From: Macrotis lagotis
Lineage: Eukaryota > Chordata > Mammalia > Peramelemorphia > Peramelidae
Length of the DNA: 64,000 nt
Assembly: GCF_037893015.1 (NCBI RefSeq)
Contig: NC_133661.1
Span: 222,793,489 to 222,857,488, forward strand
Direction: 5' to 3'
The notes below the pieces were generated by a model. That model saw only the letters and a list, made by a program, of their open reading frames with translations, did no database searches and was not told the DNA's origin. The position numbers and the translations under genes were made by a program. This document shows positions 11,021-23,110 of this stretch, one piece after another (positions within the stretch are counted from its first letter, which is position 1; every line of letters begins with the position of its first letter).

Positions 11021-11615
11021 AGTGTGTCTGATATCCAGCCCCCATCCTTCCTTTGATGGACAAGCCAGAGGTAGCTTTTCAGATTCCAACTTCTGATAGC
11101 GAAAGGTATATAAAAACTCTTTTCAAAGCTATTTCTTAAACTCTCTTAAATTTTCTCTTTCTTTCTTAAACTCTCAATTTCATGTTTTCTCTGGGTCTGT
11201 ACTTCATTAACTTTGTATTTAAGTTCAAGTCTATTCTCCTCAAGGACCTCTTATCTTCCGGGAAAGGTTCAAAAGATGTTTTGTAACCATTGTTTTTGCT
11301 TTTCAAAAAATACTCTTTTCTAAAAAAAAAAAAAGCTGTATCTTTGGGGGTTTAGCTCTCTAGTCAGATCCCACAAACATGCCTACATAATTATTATTTT
11401 AAGGCCAAACTCAGGGAGAACTCCTCATTTTGGGGGGACCCTCTCCTCACATATTTCTAACACCTCTCAAGGATTTATCATATCTTAAGATAGTCGATGC
11501 ATTTTGATACTGTAGCTATAACAAAGCTTTAAAAAAACTCCTTTATTTTATTTTAATATTTGTTTCTAAACAAATCCTTTCTCCTCTATCCAGAGAGTCA
11601 TTTCCTATAATAAAG

Positions 11616-11649
11616 GTAGAAAAAGAAAAAGAAAAAGAAAAAGAAAAAA
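11616..11649. repeat. (AAAAG)n microsatellite
   Basis: Perfect pentanucleotide repeat, about six units. Confidence 0.9.
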
Positions 11650-11654
11650 CCTAA

Positions 11655-12250
11655 CTGATATATTGACAAGTTCTGACAGCATGAGTGGCATTCCATATTC
11701 AAAGTCTACATCCCTAATCAAGGCACAAAAGTGCATGCTCTCAAATCTTCTGAAGATCAACCTTGGTCTGAAGATCAATTAAAATTTCACAGCATTCAGT
11801 TTCATTTTTGTTCTTTCTATTTATATTGTCAGCGGCTATTGATTCCCTTTGCTTCCTTTTGCATCAGTTCATACAAGTCTTCCCATGCTTTTCTAAATTC
11901 TTCATATTCATAGCTTCTGGTAGTAGAGTAATATTCTATTATATTCCTGTACCATAATATGTTTACCATTTCCCAATTATTGGACACCTACTTTGTTTCC
12001 AATTCTTTACTATCACACACACAAAAAAAGTATGTGGTATGTACTATGAATATTTTGTTTAGATGTGTTTTTATATGCCAAACAGTGAGATTTATGAATC
12101 ACAAACATTTTGCTCACTCTTTTTAGTAGAATAATAACAAATAGCTTTCTAGAATGATTGCAACAACTTCCAGTTCCACCAACATAGTTCTTCCAACATA
12201 AGTAATCTGGTCTGAAAATGCTATTTAAAATACATTCAGCTTTCATTTAA
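11655..12250 (-). mobile_element. LINE 3' fragment (L1-like)
   Basis: The + strand carries GCATCAGTTCATACAAGTC, ACCATTTCCCAATTATTGG and TTTGTTTCCAATTCTTTAC, the complement of the 3' region of marsupial LINE copies; compare 19040-19330 and, on +, 48060-48720. Many stops; no coding capacity. Confidence 0.5.
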
Positions 12251-12649
12251 AAAACATACTCACTGGCTAAGTGAGAAGAGGATGAACAAAGACCAATCAA
12301 TCAATGAATCAACATTTTTTAAGTACCAGCATCAGGTTGGTATACAAAAAGAAGCAAAAGACAGTTTCTACTATTAATAAGCTTACAATCTAATGGGAGA
12401 AACACCATGCAAACAAATATATACAAAACCAACTATATTCAGGACAAGCAGGAAATAATCAACAGAGGGAAGGCACTAGTCTTATCCTGACTCTGCTACT
12501 AATTTACTATGGAACCATGAGAAAATCACTTCTCCATAGGTTGCAATTTCTTGATCTGTAAAATGGAGGCAGTAATACAGACATTGAACTAAAAAAATGC
12601 TCTCAGGAACAGATGTGCTACTGAATGAATAGATACTTTGAAAAATATA

Positions 12650-13930
12650 CAGATGACTTCTGCTTCAGATGGATGCCTGAAAGTGATAGCTCCCACATAT
12701 GAACTTCAACAAAAACCTGAAATTCACATCAGATCAAATAATGAATTAAAAAAAAGTTAAGAACTAAAGCTAGAGAAATAAGTAAACCAAAGAAATTACT
12801 GATGAACATAAAAAAATTAAGGATAACTCTATAACTATAAGCATAAAGGGAAAAAATAGATTTTCTTCAAGGACTTTATGAATACCCAAAAGAAATGAAG
12901 AGATAAAAAATTTAAATTAATGCTCTGGAGGAAAAAATAATTTAGAAGAGAAAGCAGTAAATCTTATTCAAATAACATGCTCATTAAAAATCCAAAATAA
13001 ATCAAACCAAAATCTTTTCCATGAGTCAGCAAGCAATATTAGAACTAAATCAAAAGACTGAAAAAATAGGAGAAAAGTAAGATTTATGATAACAAAAACA
13101 ACTGACCTGTAAAGTAGGTCAAGAAGAGATAATTAAAGAATCAATGGATTCCTGAAAAACCATGATTTTCTTTAAAAACCTGGACATTATATTTCAAGAA
13201 ATCAAGGAAACTGCTCAGATCTATTAGAACCAGAGAGACATATGAATATAAAAATAATCCACTGCTTGTCTCCTGAAAAGAACCACAAAAGAAAAAATCC
13301 CATGAATTTCATAGTCAAAATTCAGACCTCCCACATCAAAGAAAATATAGTGCAGGCATCCAGAAAAAGCAGTTCAAGTTAAAAAGCATAATCAAGATAA
13401 CATATGACCTGACTACTTCTACTATAAATTAGAGATCTTGGAATATAATATTCCCAAAGTCAAACAATAATTATACTACAAGGGGAAAAACATTGATCAT
13501 TTCTAATGAACAAGACCAAAGGTGAGTAGGAATTTTGAAATATATACACAAAAGTCCAGGAAAATCTAAAAAAATAAATTTATTTGAGCAATTAGAAGGA
13601 GCTGTGTAATGATGTAGTGCTAAAAGTCTAATGGGGAACAAGAAACAAATGTTGCTTTAGCACTATAATGTCTTCCAAAGTGCATTGAGGAAGTTAAATT
13701 AAAAAAACAGATGTCCGGGGTGGGGATGGGGGTGGATTGGATCTGTTCTGAGGGTTGAAAGTAGGGAAAGAGCAATGAGAGTAAAAATAATACATTAGTA
13801 TAGAATGGAGGATGAAGAGACTGGAACTTCCTATTTCCCATGATTATTAGGGTTTCTGAGAAAAAGAGTTATACAGACAGGGTGTGAGGAGGGGGCAGAC
13901 CTAGAAAAAAATAGAAGTTCTGAAGAAACT
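12650..13930 (+). mobile_element. L1/HAL1-like LINE remnant
   Basis: A-rich sense strand with TCCCATGAATTTCATAGTC, AGACCTCCCACATCAAAG, GCATCCAGAAAAAGCAG, then TCTTGGAATATAATATTCCC. The same order recurs at 43750-43930 and the same 3' text (TCCAAAGTGCATTGA) at 43970. Frames are heavily interrupted. Confidence 0.5.
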
Positions 13931-13939
13931 TATGGGTGA

Positions 13940-14100
13940 TGCAAAGAGAAAATTTCCTATTAGAGCTATCCAAAAGTGGAACAAAGGATTTGGGTTATAT
14001 GTTACCTTTCACTGGGGTCTTAGAGCAAACACTAAATGACCATTTGTCAGATGTTAAATGATCAGATTGATTCTGTGTCTTTTAAAAATTGATCCTATTC
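13940..14100 (+). repeat. Ancient CR1/L2-like repeat fragment flanking a SINE
   Basis: AGAGCTATCCAAAAGTGGAAC and CACTGGGGTCTTAGAGCAAAC resemble the 3' tail of old CR1/L2-type LINEs. 14014-14099 is copied without mismatch, in reverse, at 25205-25291 (see findings). Confidence 0.4.
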
Positions 14101-14250
14101 GGGGCAGCTAGGTGGCACAGTGGATAAAGCACCGGCCCTGGAGTCAGTGGTACCTAGGTTCAAATCCAACCTCAGACACTTAATAATTACCTAGCTGTGT
14201 GGCCTTGAGCAAGCCACTTAACCCCATTTGCCTTGCAAAAACCTAAAAAC
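14100..14250 (+). repeat. WSINE1-type CORE-SINE, likely parent of a 5' transduction
   Basis: Full-length copy with target-site duplication AAATTGATCCTATT at 14086-14099 and 14251-14264. The junction with its 5' flank is reproduced in the 25039-25310 insertion. Confidence 0.9.
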
Positions 14251-14479
14251 AAATTGATCCTATTTATAGTTAATTGATTTTGTCCTGATACTACCTGAGT
14301 CATGTTTCTTTGCCCCTGAATTTGGTTCAAAAATTCAACTGGCCTGTAATGAGTTGAGCTTAGAAATCCAGTTCTCCTGCTAATCACTGTTATATTCTTG
14401 CTTTAGAGAAATCTGTTATCCTTGAGGGATGTGAGGGAACACAGGGTGTCTAGTCCAATATCCTTCAAGGATGACTACT

Positions 14480-14880
14480 TGTTATCCAAAGAAGTCTGGT
14501 CTATGATCTCTAGCCTTTGAGGTGGACTCAAACAATAAACATTTCTTGAACACAAGAGTGAAGGAAGGCATTGCTGCTAGTACTTCATCCCCAATTTCCA
14601 ACCAATCATATTGTCCTTCATACTTTAGCTCTGTAACCAATCATATTGATGTCTCCTTTCATGATTTACAGGTCTTTTTACCAATCATAACTTGTTCTCC
14701 CATCACAAAATCTTGTTCTTTGTTCTACACTCCCGAAAACTATAAAAGAGAGACATCCCCTTCAATCAGGGTCTTTGATTTGCTGAGGAAACTGAGACCC
14801 TATTTAATGGTAAATTTATGCTTTACTAGTACATTGATCATCCTTGGAACTATGTGCCTCAGTTTACTGTAATAAATATA
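14480..14880 (+). mobile_element. Probable solo LTR of an endogenous retrovirus
   Basis: Three CCAAT motifs occur in the repeated context CCAATCATA (about 14599, 14637, 14680). They are followed about 60-130 bases later by a TATA box in ACTATAAAAGAGAGAC (about 14740) and a downstream AATAAA near 14872. This layout of clustered CCAAT, TATA and poly-A signal is that of a gammaretrovirus-like LTR. No internal viral genes are seen beside it. Both ends are uncertain. Confidence 0.45.
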
Positions 14881-15071
14881 TTATGGTGAGATCCTTTTTA
14901 TATGGTTTGGAAGAAGTGACCAATGAGAATCCTTCCAACTGAAACTTTATAATTCTGTAAGGAATCCTGGGTTCAAATTCAGACTCTTCCATGCACTCTG
15001 TAAGCATTGACAAGTAATTTTTTGGCACTTCAATATCCTCAACTGCAAAAGCAGTCTTCGACTAACCTGAG

Positions 15072-15235
15072 AAGAGGCAGTTAGATGGTTCAGTGGATAA
15101 AGAACTGGGTCAGGAGTCAGGAAGACTTGAATTCAAATCTACCCTCAAATACTTACTAGCTGTATGACCCTGGGCAAATCACTTAACCCTGTTTGTCTTA
15201 GTTTTCTCATCTATAAAATGAGCTGGTGGTGATAG
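15072..15235 (+). repeat. CORE-SINE (MAR1-type, 3' truncated)
   Basis: GAGGCAGTTAGATGGTTCAG, CAGGAGTCAGGAAGACTTG, TATGACCCTGGGCAAATC, TTTTCTCATCTATAAAATGAG. Confidence 0.75.
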
Positions 15236-16339
15236 TAGTTGATTTCATTTGCAAAGAGAACCAAAATAACATTACCATGCTGGGGTCAAGATAAAGTATA
15301 TCCAACTGTGGCTGATGAAATCAATATGAACACAGAAGAGTCTCCCACAAGTCAGGTACAAGTAGTTTATATTAATATTTGTAATGAAATTATCTCTAAA
15401 TTTGTAAATCTCAAATTTCTGTTTTGATTCCTGTGCAAGTACTAACGAGACTATATATTGGGTTTAATTTAATTATTCACAATTAAAAAAAACAGGACTA
15501 ATACATAATTAATCTGTAAACAGTAAATTCTCTTTCCTTTTCTAATGAGTGTGGCTTAGGTGAATAAATTAGTCTGGACACATTCATAACTTGTCAAGGA
15601 GATATCATAAGTTTTTAGGCAAAGGACCACATAAACGGAACCACAAAAACCAAGACAATACCCAGGCATACCCTCTACATATAGAACTTTACAGTTTAAA
15701 AAAAATAAAAACAAAGACAAAAACTTCTCGTCTCTATTTGAACCCAAAAGACTTGGTCTTGAATCTAGACTTCAGCATTCAATAACTTTGAGTTGATTCG
15801 TTTCTCAGCCTCAATTTCTCCATTTGCAAAATGGTTGTGGTAGGGAAAATATCAAATACATAGTGGATGAAAAAATGATTCTTCTCTCAGCCTCAAAAGG
15901 ATGTGGTGGAGGAATATCAAACACATAGTGAATGAAAATAAAGTATTTCATAAGTGTTAGATACTATGCTAAAAACAGACTGCACCTCGGTTTGAAGTTG
16001 CCACCATTGGCTTTGACCATAAGGATATAGGTACTATTTCCAGAAAAGCCCTGACAAAATGAAGATATCCAAGTGTTAGAAGAGAACTGTCAGGATTCTA
16101 TCTCCTTCCTCTCTCACCCCTCCACACCCCCCCCCCCAATTAGTACATGGGTGTAGATAAGCTCATCAAAATGACTGGGTTATACTGAAAAGCACAAATA
16201 GTGAACCGAAGGAGGAATGAAGGCTCAGTTCCCCTTGGTCAAAAGGACAACCAAGACTCCATGGAGGGAGAAGGATGGCAGACCCTCTATTCAGTCCCCA
16301 TCTTATTTTAGTAATGATAATTCATAATTCTATTGACTA

Positions 16340-16530
16340 TTAAAATATATAAAGTTCTATTCTCATAATGACTTTATGAGATAAAATATTATTATTCCCT
16401 CTTTTTCAGAGGAGTACACTGAGACCTGAAGTGGGGTGTCTTTTTCATAGCCTGGAATCAAACTTAAGTATTATGACTCCAGGACCTTTCCTATACAACA
16501 TGCTATAGCACTTGATAAATATTAAACAAT
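16340..16530 (-). repeat. MIR-type SINE, diverged
   Basis: Includes CTCATAATGACTTTATGAG, AGGAGTACACTGAGACC, TATTATGACTCCAGGACC. Confidence 0.45.
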
Positions 16531-17244
16531 CAGTCTTCTCCAGATGGGGCTGATGAGGTATGATTAAACTGAGATGAGGCTGTATTGTATTGTATCTTAG
16601 AAGAGATCCTCAGATATTTCAGCTCCTTCTACTGGATTCTCTCTAAAACATAACTCATTAAGAATTTCTGTTCAGCTGACCCTTGGACTGACTCAGCCTG
16701 GGCAAGGCAAGAGGGATTCTTGTGAAACTCTCTATGCTGAGGTCAAAGCAGCTGACAAGTTGTGCAAAGGTCAGGTTTCTTGAGAAATCAGCATTGCTGT
16801 TCATACCATTCAGCTGTGCATGGGTGAGGCATGGCACAACAGGTCTAAGTTTGCAGTGGGGGGGGGGAGGAACTTCAATGAGACTCTCAGCAGACTTGGA
16901 CAGGTAGCAGGTAGTGGTGAACAACCTCTCAACTCTACTAATTATTCTCCACTAAGATGGAGCAGCTTGGAAATCATTGAGGGTTCTGCCATGTTCCCAA
17001 AGCCAATCCCATCCCACTCTTCCTCCTCATTCAATTCTGTGGCAAGAATTAAGACCTACCACCCTTTAGGCTCCTATCACCATTACTACCCACTACCAGC
17101 CCTCTGATGTCTCAGAATACCCCTTCAATGTTAGTTCAAATGTTGGACCCTATAAAATGTAGATATTATCCAAAGATCTCATGGCAAGGTCTCAAGCCCT
17201 AGAGGCAGGGCAAAGGCAGGGCAGGAGAATGGACTCAGCAGCTT

Positions 17245-17475
17245 GATCATAGATCACAGGATGATGAATTTAAAGACCTATCATTTTGTAGATGATTTAC
17301 CTGAGATCAAAAAAGGTTTTATAATTGGTCTGAGGTCACACAAGTAGTACAAACCCCTAATAGAGTCAGGATTTGAAACTCTGGGTTCAACTTGAGTATT
17401 GTCTCCTATATGTTGCCTTCTCCTTATGATATCACCTCTGCAAGCTAAGGCAGCACTATCTGAGATCACCTTCCA
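17245..17475 (-). repeat. MIR-type SINE, diverged
   Basis: AAAGACCTATCATTTTGTAGATG and GGTCTGAGGTCACACAAGTAG, followed by GGATTTGAAACTCTGGG: reversed CORE-SINE order. Confidence 0.45.
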
Positions 17476-17485
17476 TTCTATATCT

Positions 17486-17805
17486 TGTATGTACAGAATT
17501 ATATACAGGTTGGTTCCTCCATTAGAATATGAAGGGAATGGGGTGGCTAAGTGGCACAGTGGATAGAATGCCAGCCCTGGAGTCAGGAGTACCTGAGTTC
17601 AAATCCGGCCTCAGATACTTAATAATTACCTAGCTGTGTGGCCTTGGGCAAGCCAATTAACCCCATTTGCCTCACAAAAACCTAAAAAAAAAAATATGAA
17701 GGGAGGGACCTTGTTTTTATCTTCCTTTGAATCCCCAGCACTTAGGGCAGTGAACAGTCAGTATTTCATAAATCCTTTTGGAAGATGATGATGACCATCC
17801 AGCTA
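17486..17805 (+). repeat. Duplicated L2-like segment, SINE-filled copy
   Basis: Outside the inserted SINE (17538-17692) this matches 18854-19012 nearly base for base: TGTATGTACAGAATTAT, GGTTGGTTCCTCCATTAG, AGGGACCTTGTTTTTATC, CAGCACTTAGGGCAGTGAAC, GATGATGATGACCATCC. The 3' part resembles the L2 3' end. Confidence 0.8.
17538..17692 (+). repeat. WSINE1-type CORE-SINE with paralogous empty site
   Basis: Full-length SINE flanked by AATATGAAGGGA at 17526-17537 and 17693-17704. The single, uninterrupted copy of that 12-mer is at 18898-18909 in the duplicate. Confidence 0.9.
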
Positions 17806-17867
17806 AAAAGGAAGAACTAGCCTGAGAAATAAGTTTCTATGCCAGATTTGTAGGCCACCCCAAAGGA

Positions 17868-18150
17868 CAGCTAGGTGGTTCAGTGAATAGAGCACTGGCC
17901 TTGAAGAGTTTGAATCCACCCTTAGACACTTGACTCTCACTAGTTGTGTGACCTTGGGCAAGTCACTTAACCCTGACAGCCTCACATCCAGGGCCATCTC
18001 CAGGCCTCCTGATTCATATCTGGCCACTGGATCCAGATAATTCTGGTGAAGAAAATGAGGTTGATGACTTAGCACAGCCCCTCCTCACTCAAATCCAATT
18101 TATGTGCTTGTCATGGCATCACCTTCATGATGTCATGGTCTTCTTCGTAG
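17868..18150 (+). repeat. CORE-SINE with RTE-like tail, full length
   Basis: Head GGACAGCTAGGTGGTTCAG, CORE GTGACCTTGGGCAAGTC, then GATCCAGATAATTCTGG, ACTCAAATCCAATTTATG, GATGTCATGGTCTTCTTCG. This copy shows that head and tail form one unit. Confidence 0.75.
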
Positions 18151-18511
18151 GTGGATGTCCCCCTATACTGGATCTAGATACTAGAATGTATTAGAATTGT
18201 TGGCAGTAATATTAGAAATCCCATATCTGAACCCAAGTCAATCAAAAACATGTTGACAAAGAAATCCCAAACAGTTGACGGTCGCTCAGATTTGTTTAGA
18301 GTTATGAAGGTCACACAGGACTGGGTCACTATCACTAGAAACCAAAGGGTAATCTTGAAGAGCCTGGATTGGTAATCAACATAGATTATGGAGCAAATTG
18401 CAGAAAGTGGATGGTGTCCCACACATCACTGTAGGCTCCCAAAATTTAGCACCTGACTAGCTAGGAATAGGTGACCTGGTTGCTAGAATTTTTATCAGAA
18501 GCTCAATGTTT

Positions 18512-18665
18512 CTTTTTTTAAAAAACATTTTATTTTGAGTTTTACAATTTTTCCCCTAATCTTACTTACCTCCACCCACCCCCAACGAAGGCAATTTGCC
18601 AGTCTTTACATTGTTTCCATGGTATACATTGATTCAAATTGAGTGTGATGAGAGAGAAATCATAT
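18512..18665 (-). mobile_element. L1 3' end fragment
   Basis: Parallel to 9513-9690: TTTTATTTTGAGTTTTAC, CCACCCACCCCC, CAGTCTTTACATTGTTTCC, GAGTGTGATGAGAGAG. Confidence 0.5.
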
Positions 18666-18853
18666 CCTTAAAGAAGAAGAAACAGTGTAAGAGATAACAA
18701 GATTAGACAGTAAGATATCAGGGTTTTTTTCCCCTAAATTTAAGGTAATAGTCCTTGGTCTTTGTTCAAACTCCACAGTTCTTTCTCTGGATACAGATGG
18801 TATTCTTCATCACAGACAGCACCAAATTGTCCCTGATTGTTGCACTGATGGAA

Positions 18854-19012
18854 TGTATGTACAGAATTATTTATATACAGGTTGGTTCCTCCATTAGAAT
18901 ATGAAGGGAGGGACCTTGTTTTTATCTTCCTTTGAATCTCCAGCACTTAGGGCAGTGAACATAGTTGGTACTTCATAAATCCTTTTGGAGGATGATGATG
19001 ACCATCCGGCTA
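18854..19012 (+). repeat. Duplicated L2-like segment, SINE-empty copy
   Basis: Paralogue of 17486-17805 lacking the SINE. The insertion point is intact at 18898-18909. Confidence 0.8.
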
Positions 19013-19039
19013 ATCCATCAAGGTTGATCACACCCCTAT

Positions 19040-19330
19040 GTTGCTGTTAGGGTGTACAGTGTTTTTCTGGTTCTGCCCATCTCGCTCAGTATCAGTTCAT
19101 ACAAATCCTTCCAGGCTTCCCTGAATTCTCATCCCTCCTGGTTTCTAATAGAACAATAGTGTTCCGTGACATATACCAGTTTGCTAAGCCATTCCCCAAT
19201 TGAAAGACTTTTACTTAATTTCCAATTCTTTGCCACCACAAACAGGACTGCTATGAATGTTTTGGTACAACTGATGTTTTTACCCTTTTTCATCATCTCT
19301 TCAGGGTATAGACCCAATAGCAGCATTCAG
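19040..19330 (-). mobile_element. L1 3' region fragment
   Basis: The + strand is the complement of L1 3' sequence: CATCTCGCTCAGTATCAG, CCATTCCCCAATTGAAAG, TTTCCAATTCTTTGCCACC, GGGTATAGACCCAATAGC. Compare the + strand copies at 24301-24450 and 33030-33140. Confidence 0.7.
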
Positions 19331-19559
19331 AAGCGTAATGTTTCATTGACTGCAGAAAAAGGAATGATACAGGGAGGGGAGAAAGGGAGGAAATAAGCAT
19401 TTATCTACTTAGTGCTTCACAAATATCTCATTTGATCCTCACCACAACCAATTGATGAACCTGAGGTTAAATGACCTGGCCAAGGTTACACAGCTGTTGA
19501 GAATCTGAGGCCAGAAGAAAACTTGTCTTCTTGACCCTAATTCCACATATTCCTTCTCA

Positions 19560-20140
19560 CTACCCTCCCTCCATCCCTCATTCAATCACTTGCTAAGTCC
19601 TATCTTTTCTAACATCTGCCATTTATGCCCCGTTCTCTCCTCTTACACTGCTACCACCCAGTGTTGGTCCTCATCAGCTCAGGAATAGATTGCAATCATC
19701 TGATGGCTAGTTCCACTGCCTCAAGACCCTCCCCATTCCAATCCATTCTCTAATCAGTGACCTTCCTAAAGAGCCAGTCTGACCTTGTCACTCTCTCCTC
19801 CCTCCTCCAACCACACAATCAACAGTTTGCTATTGCATTCAAAGTCAAATATAAAAAGCTCTATTTGACATTAAAATTTTTCATAAACTGGTCCCTTGCT
19901 ATCTTCACTCCCTCAATCTGTTGAGATCCAACAACACTGGTTTTGCTGCTCCTCATGCCTACATCTCCCACTTGCAGGTGTTTTGACTGGTTGTCCCCTA
20001 TGCATCCTGGCTTTCCTAGGTCCCTTCCAGTCTCAAGGTCCATCTTTTGCAAGAAATACTTTTTCCTGCATTCCCTCTCAGGTTATCTCCAGCTCATCTT
20101 CTATATATCCTGTTTGTATTCATGAAATCTCCATTAAATG
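19560..20140 (+). mobile_element. L2-like LINE fragment
   Basis: Pyrimidine-rich text with CATCTGCCATTTATGCCCC, AAGAGCCAGTCTGACC and ATTCAAAGTCAAATATAAAAAG resembles the 3' portion of LINE L2 (the unspliced lecture of slaughtered ORF2 end plus UTR). Frames are broken. Confidence 0.4.
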
Positions 20141-20259
20141 AGCTCATTCAGAATAGGACTTTTTTCTTTTTTTGCTATTTTTTGCCTTTCTTGGTGTCCT
20201 TTTGACTTAACCTGAGTCATAGTGGGCAGTTGTTCTTAATATTCATTTGACTTGACTTG

Positions 20260-21070
20260 ATGCAGATTCTCATCAGCTCCCACTTGAACTATACTGCTCT
20301 AGCCCACTGAGTGGTCTCTTCCTCAGCTCTCCCACTCCAATCTATCCTCTGCTCATCTGCCAAAGAGTTTTAAAAATCATGCAATAATTTAATTTATACT
20401 CTTCAAAGGCACCATTTTACAACCCTGTTAAAATTGCCAGTGATTTTAAAGTGCAGGTCTAACTATGTCCTCTCTGTTCAATAAATTTTTTTAGGGTTTT
20501 TTTTTTCGCAAGGCAAATGGGGTTAAGTGGCTTGCTCAAGGCCACACAGCTAGGTGATTATTAAGCGTCTGAGGCCAGATTTGAGCTCAGGTACTCGTGA
20601 TTTCAGGGCTGGTCCTCTATCCACTGCACCACCTAGTTGCCCCATTCAATAAATTTCAGTGGCTCTCTATTACCTCCAAAATCAACTGAAAACACTGTGG
20701 CACTGAGCCCTTTACTAACTTGCTTCTTACAACTTTCTCCCCTCCACATATATTAAATTAATCCATTTGTTGGTGCTTCCAACTGACACCCATTTTCTCC
20801 CTACTCCATGGCACTTCATGAAATGTCCTTTCTCATCCCCACCTGACTTCAAAACCACTCAAATTTCACCTTTTCCCATCCATCCCACTATTCCTACCTT
20901 CTAAGATTACTTCCCATCTATATTGTATGTACATAGGTACATGCATGTTACCTCCAACATTAAAATGAAAACTCCTCGAAGAAAGGAATTTTGTTTTTGC
21001 TTTTCTTAGTACTACTAGCACTTAGCAGACCCTGGCACAAAGTAATTTATTTAACAAATGTTTGCTTTCT
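20260..21070 (+). mobile_element. L2-like LINE 3' end, interrupted by a SINE
   Basis: Same style as 19560-20140, with the 3' end GTACTACTAGCACTTAGC, CCTGGCACAAAGTA and AACAAATGTTTGC. A reverse SINE splits it at 20489-20644. Confidence 0.5.
20489..20644 (-). repeat. WSINE1-type CORE-SINE
   Basis: Full-length reverse copy with target-site duplication TTCAATAAATTT at 20477-20488 and 20645-20656. Confidence 0.9.
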
Positions 21071-22424
21071 GACTGTGTTTCCTTATACCCATGAAATTGC
21101 AAAGGGGGAAAAAACAGGAAACAAAAACAAAATTATTGGAAAGAATGTGGATGGATAAGGTACACTTAATGTAAAGTGGTCCAACCACCCAGTCATTTGA
21201 GTTTATAACTGATTGAGATAACTCCCAGTCATTTGAGTTTATAACTTTGATCCAGATACCTCTAGGCTTATACCTCCAGGGAGGGGAAGCCAACCTAAAC
21301 CAAACCATTTCACTTTGAGATAGCTCTAAACTATAAGAAAAAAACTGTTGGGAGCAAAAAACAACCCATAAGCACAAAAATATTCATAACATTTTTCTGC
21401 TGTAGCAAAAAAACGAAGATAAATGAGTCACCATCAGCTGAACAAATTATGTATATTGACATAATGGAATATTCTTATGCTTTAAAAAAAATACGAAAGG
21501 CTTATGAAATGCATATCCAGTGATAACACCAGAAGACTGATGATGAATCATGTTTCCCATCTCTTAGCAAAGTAGAGATGAATTAGAGGTGTAGAATGAG
21601 ACATTTTCACAGAATGTGAGCTTTTTTGTGAGAATATTTGTTGCAAATTAGGACTTTTAGTTTTTTGGTGGTGGGAGACTTCAGTGGGAAAAGAGTAAAT
21701 ATTAATATAAAAAAGGTCATTTTTTAAAAATATATTAGTAGTTAAGAAACACAAACAAGGCAATGATGGAATTACCAGGTTTGAAATAAAAAAACAAAAA
21801 CAAAATTGCAAACCAAATTCTTATGTAGTGACTGTTTCACATGCCATTCTATTTTCTGTTCATCTTTTGTGTTGTGAAATGTTCAATGTTAATGTCTAGT
21901 TCATGATAAAATTTTAGGCAAAGGGTCATGAAGATACTGTAGTATGTTACTAGAATGGAAGGTAATGTAAGAGTAAAAGGTGATGATTCAAAAAAACCCA
22001 TCTCATTCATTTCTAGTTACAAGCAGGATTGTTTCATTTTCTAGTGAGTTTTTTGCGTCTCACTGCCTAACAAACACACAGCAAGGAACTTCCTCAATTC
22101 TTGGTTGACTGTGTACATGTTAATTGATTCCAGACTAGCTGCTGATTTTTTGGACTCATTCCATAGTTAATCTGAAGTCATTTCCTGGAGTAGTTTGTAT
22201 TTTCCCTGTCCTGACACCATCCAACACTAGCAGGGTGGGGTTGGGGTCATTTGCAGGATCATAGGAGTTAAGAGTTGAAAGGCAGAGTGGGTCTTGTTTG
22301 TAGAACAACATCTGTCTATTATTGGTCTTTTGTCTATCCTGTTTTGCAGCAACACTGGGGGACAAGCTTCAGAGAGCAATTTCCCACCAGGACGCCACTG
22401 GGCAGGCACAGGTAGTCCAGAACA

Positions 22425-22655
22425 ACTCAAACAACTGTTCTACTGTGTCCAACTCTTCGTGACACCCTTTGGGGTTTTCTTGGCAAGGATACTGGAGTGG
22501 TTTTTGTCATTTCCCTTTACAACTCATTGTATAGATGAGGAAACTGAACATGATGAAGTGATTTGCCCAGGATCCCACAATTAGGAAGTGGTCTGAAGCC
22601 AGATTTGAACACAGGAAAATGAGTCTTCCTGACTTCAGGCCTGCTGAGCTGCCCT
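22425..22655 (-). repeat. MAR1-type long CORE-SINE
   Basis: The + strand shows CTGTGTCCAACTCTTCGTG, TTTGGGGTTTTCTTGGC, GATACTGGAGTGG, GAGTCTTCCTGACTTCAG. Confidence 0.8.
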
Positions 22656-23110
22656 CTTAAACTAAAACAGTAAGCATAGTCAAAATCCAATTGGGTAAAT
22701 TTAATAATGTATCTACTCTATGCGAAGTCCTGGGCACTGACAGCAAAAAATGAATCAAAGTTTCTGAACTCAAGAAGCTTCATACTTCTTGGAGGACACA
22801 CTATGAGATAAGGGAAAGTGAGAAAGCTGCAAAGGAGATCCAAACAAAGGGACTCCTAGGAAGGAAAGATCTCTGCTGGCAAGGGAGAATTCATGATCTA
22901 ATTGGAGCTTGAAGAAAGGATTTCATCCCAAAAAGGGAAAGATCTATTTACATCCAGGGCAAATACAAGCAGATAGCATCCCAGTCTAGCCTGACTAGAA
23001 TAAAAGAGCACAGGAAAAGCTACATGATAGAAGAGATGGAAAGTAGAGCTAGAGGATTAAGGAGTGCTTGTTCACAATGGAAGGATAGTTCTACAGGGAA
23101 GAGTATAAAA
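22656..23110. other. Intergenic sequence before the LGMN 3' end
   Basis: Contains an old dispersed-repeat motif (AACTCAAGAAGCTTCATAC near 22770) and otherwise nothing I recognise. Confidence 0.4.

Noticed and set aside
14101..14180. tRNA-like A and B box sequences in the SINE heads
   Set aside because: They are internal Pol III promoters of tRNA-derived SINEs, not tRNA genes; no cloverleaf with a 3' acceptor stem is present.
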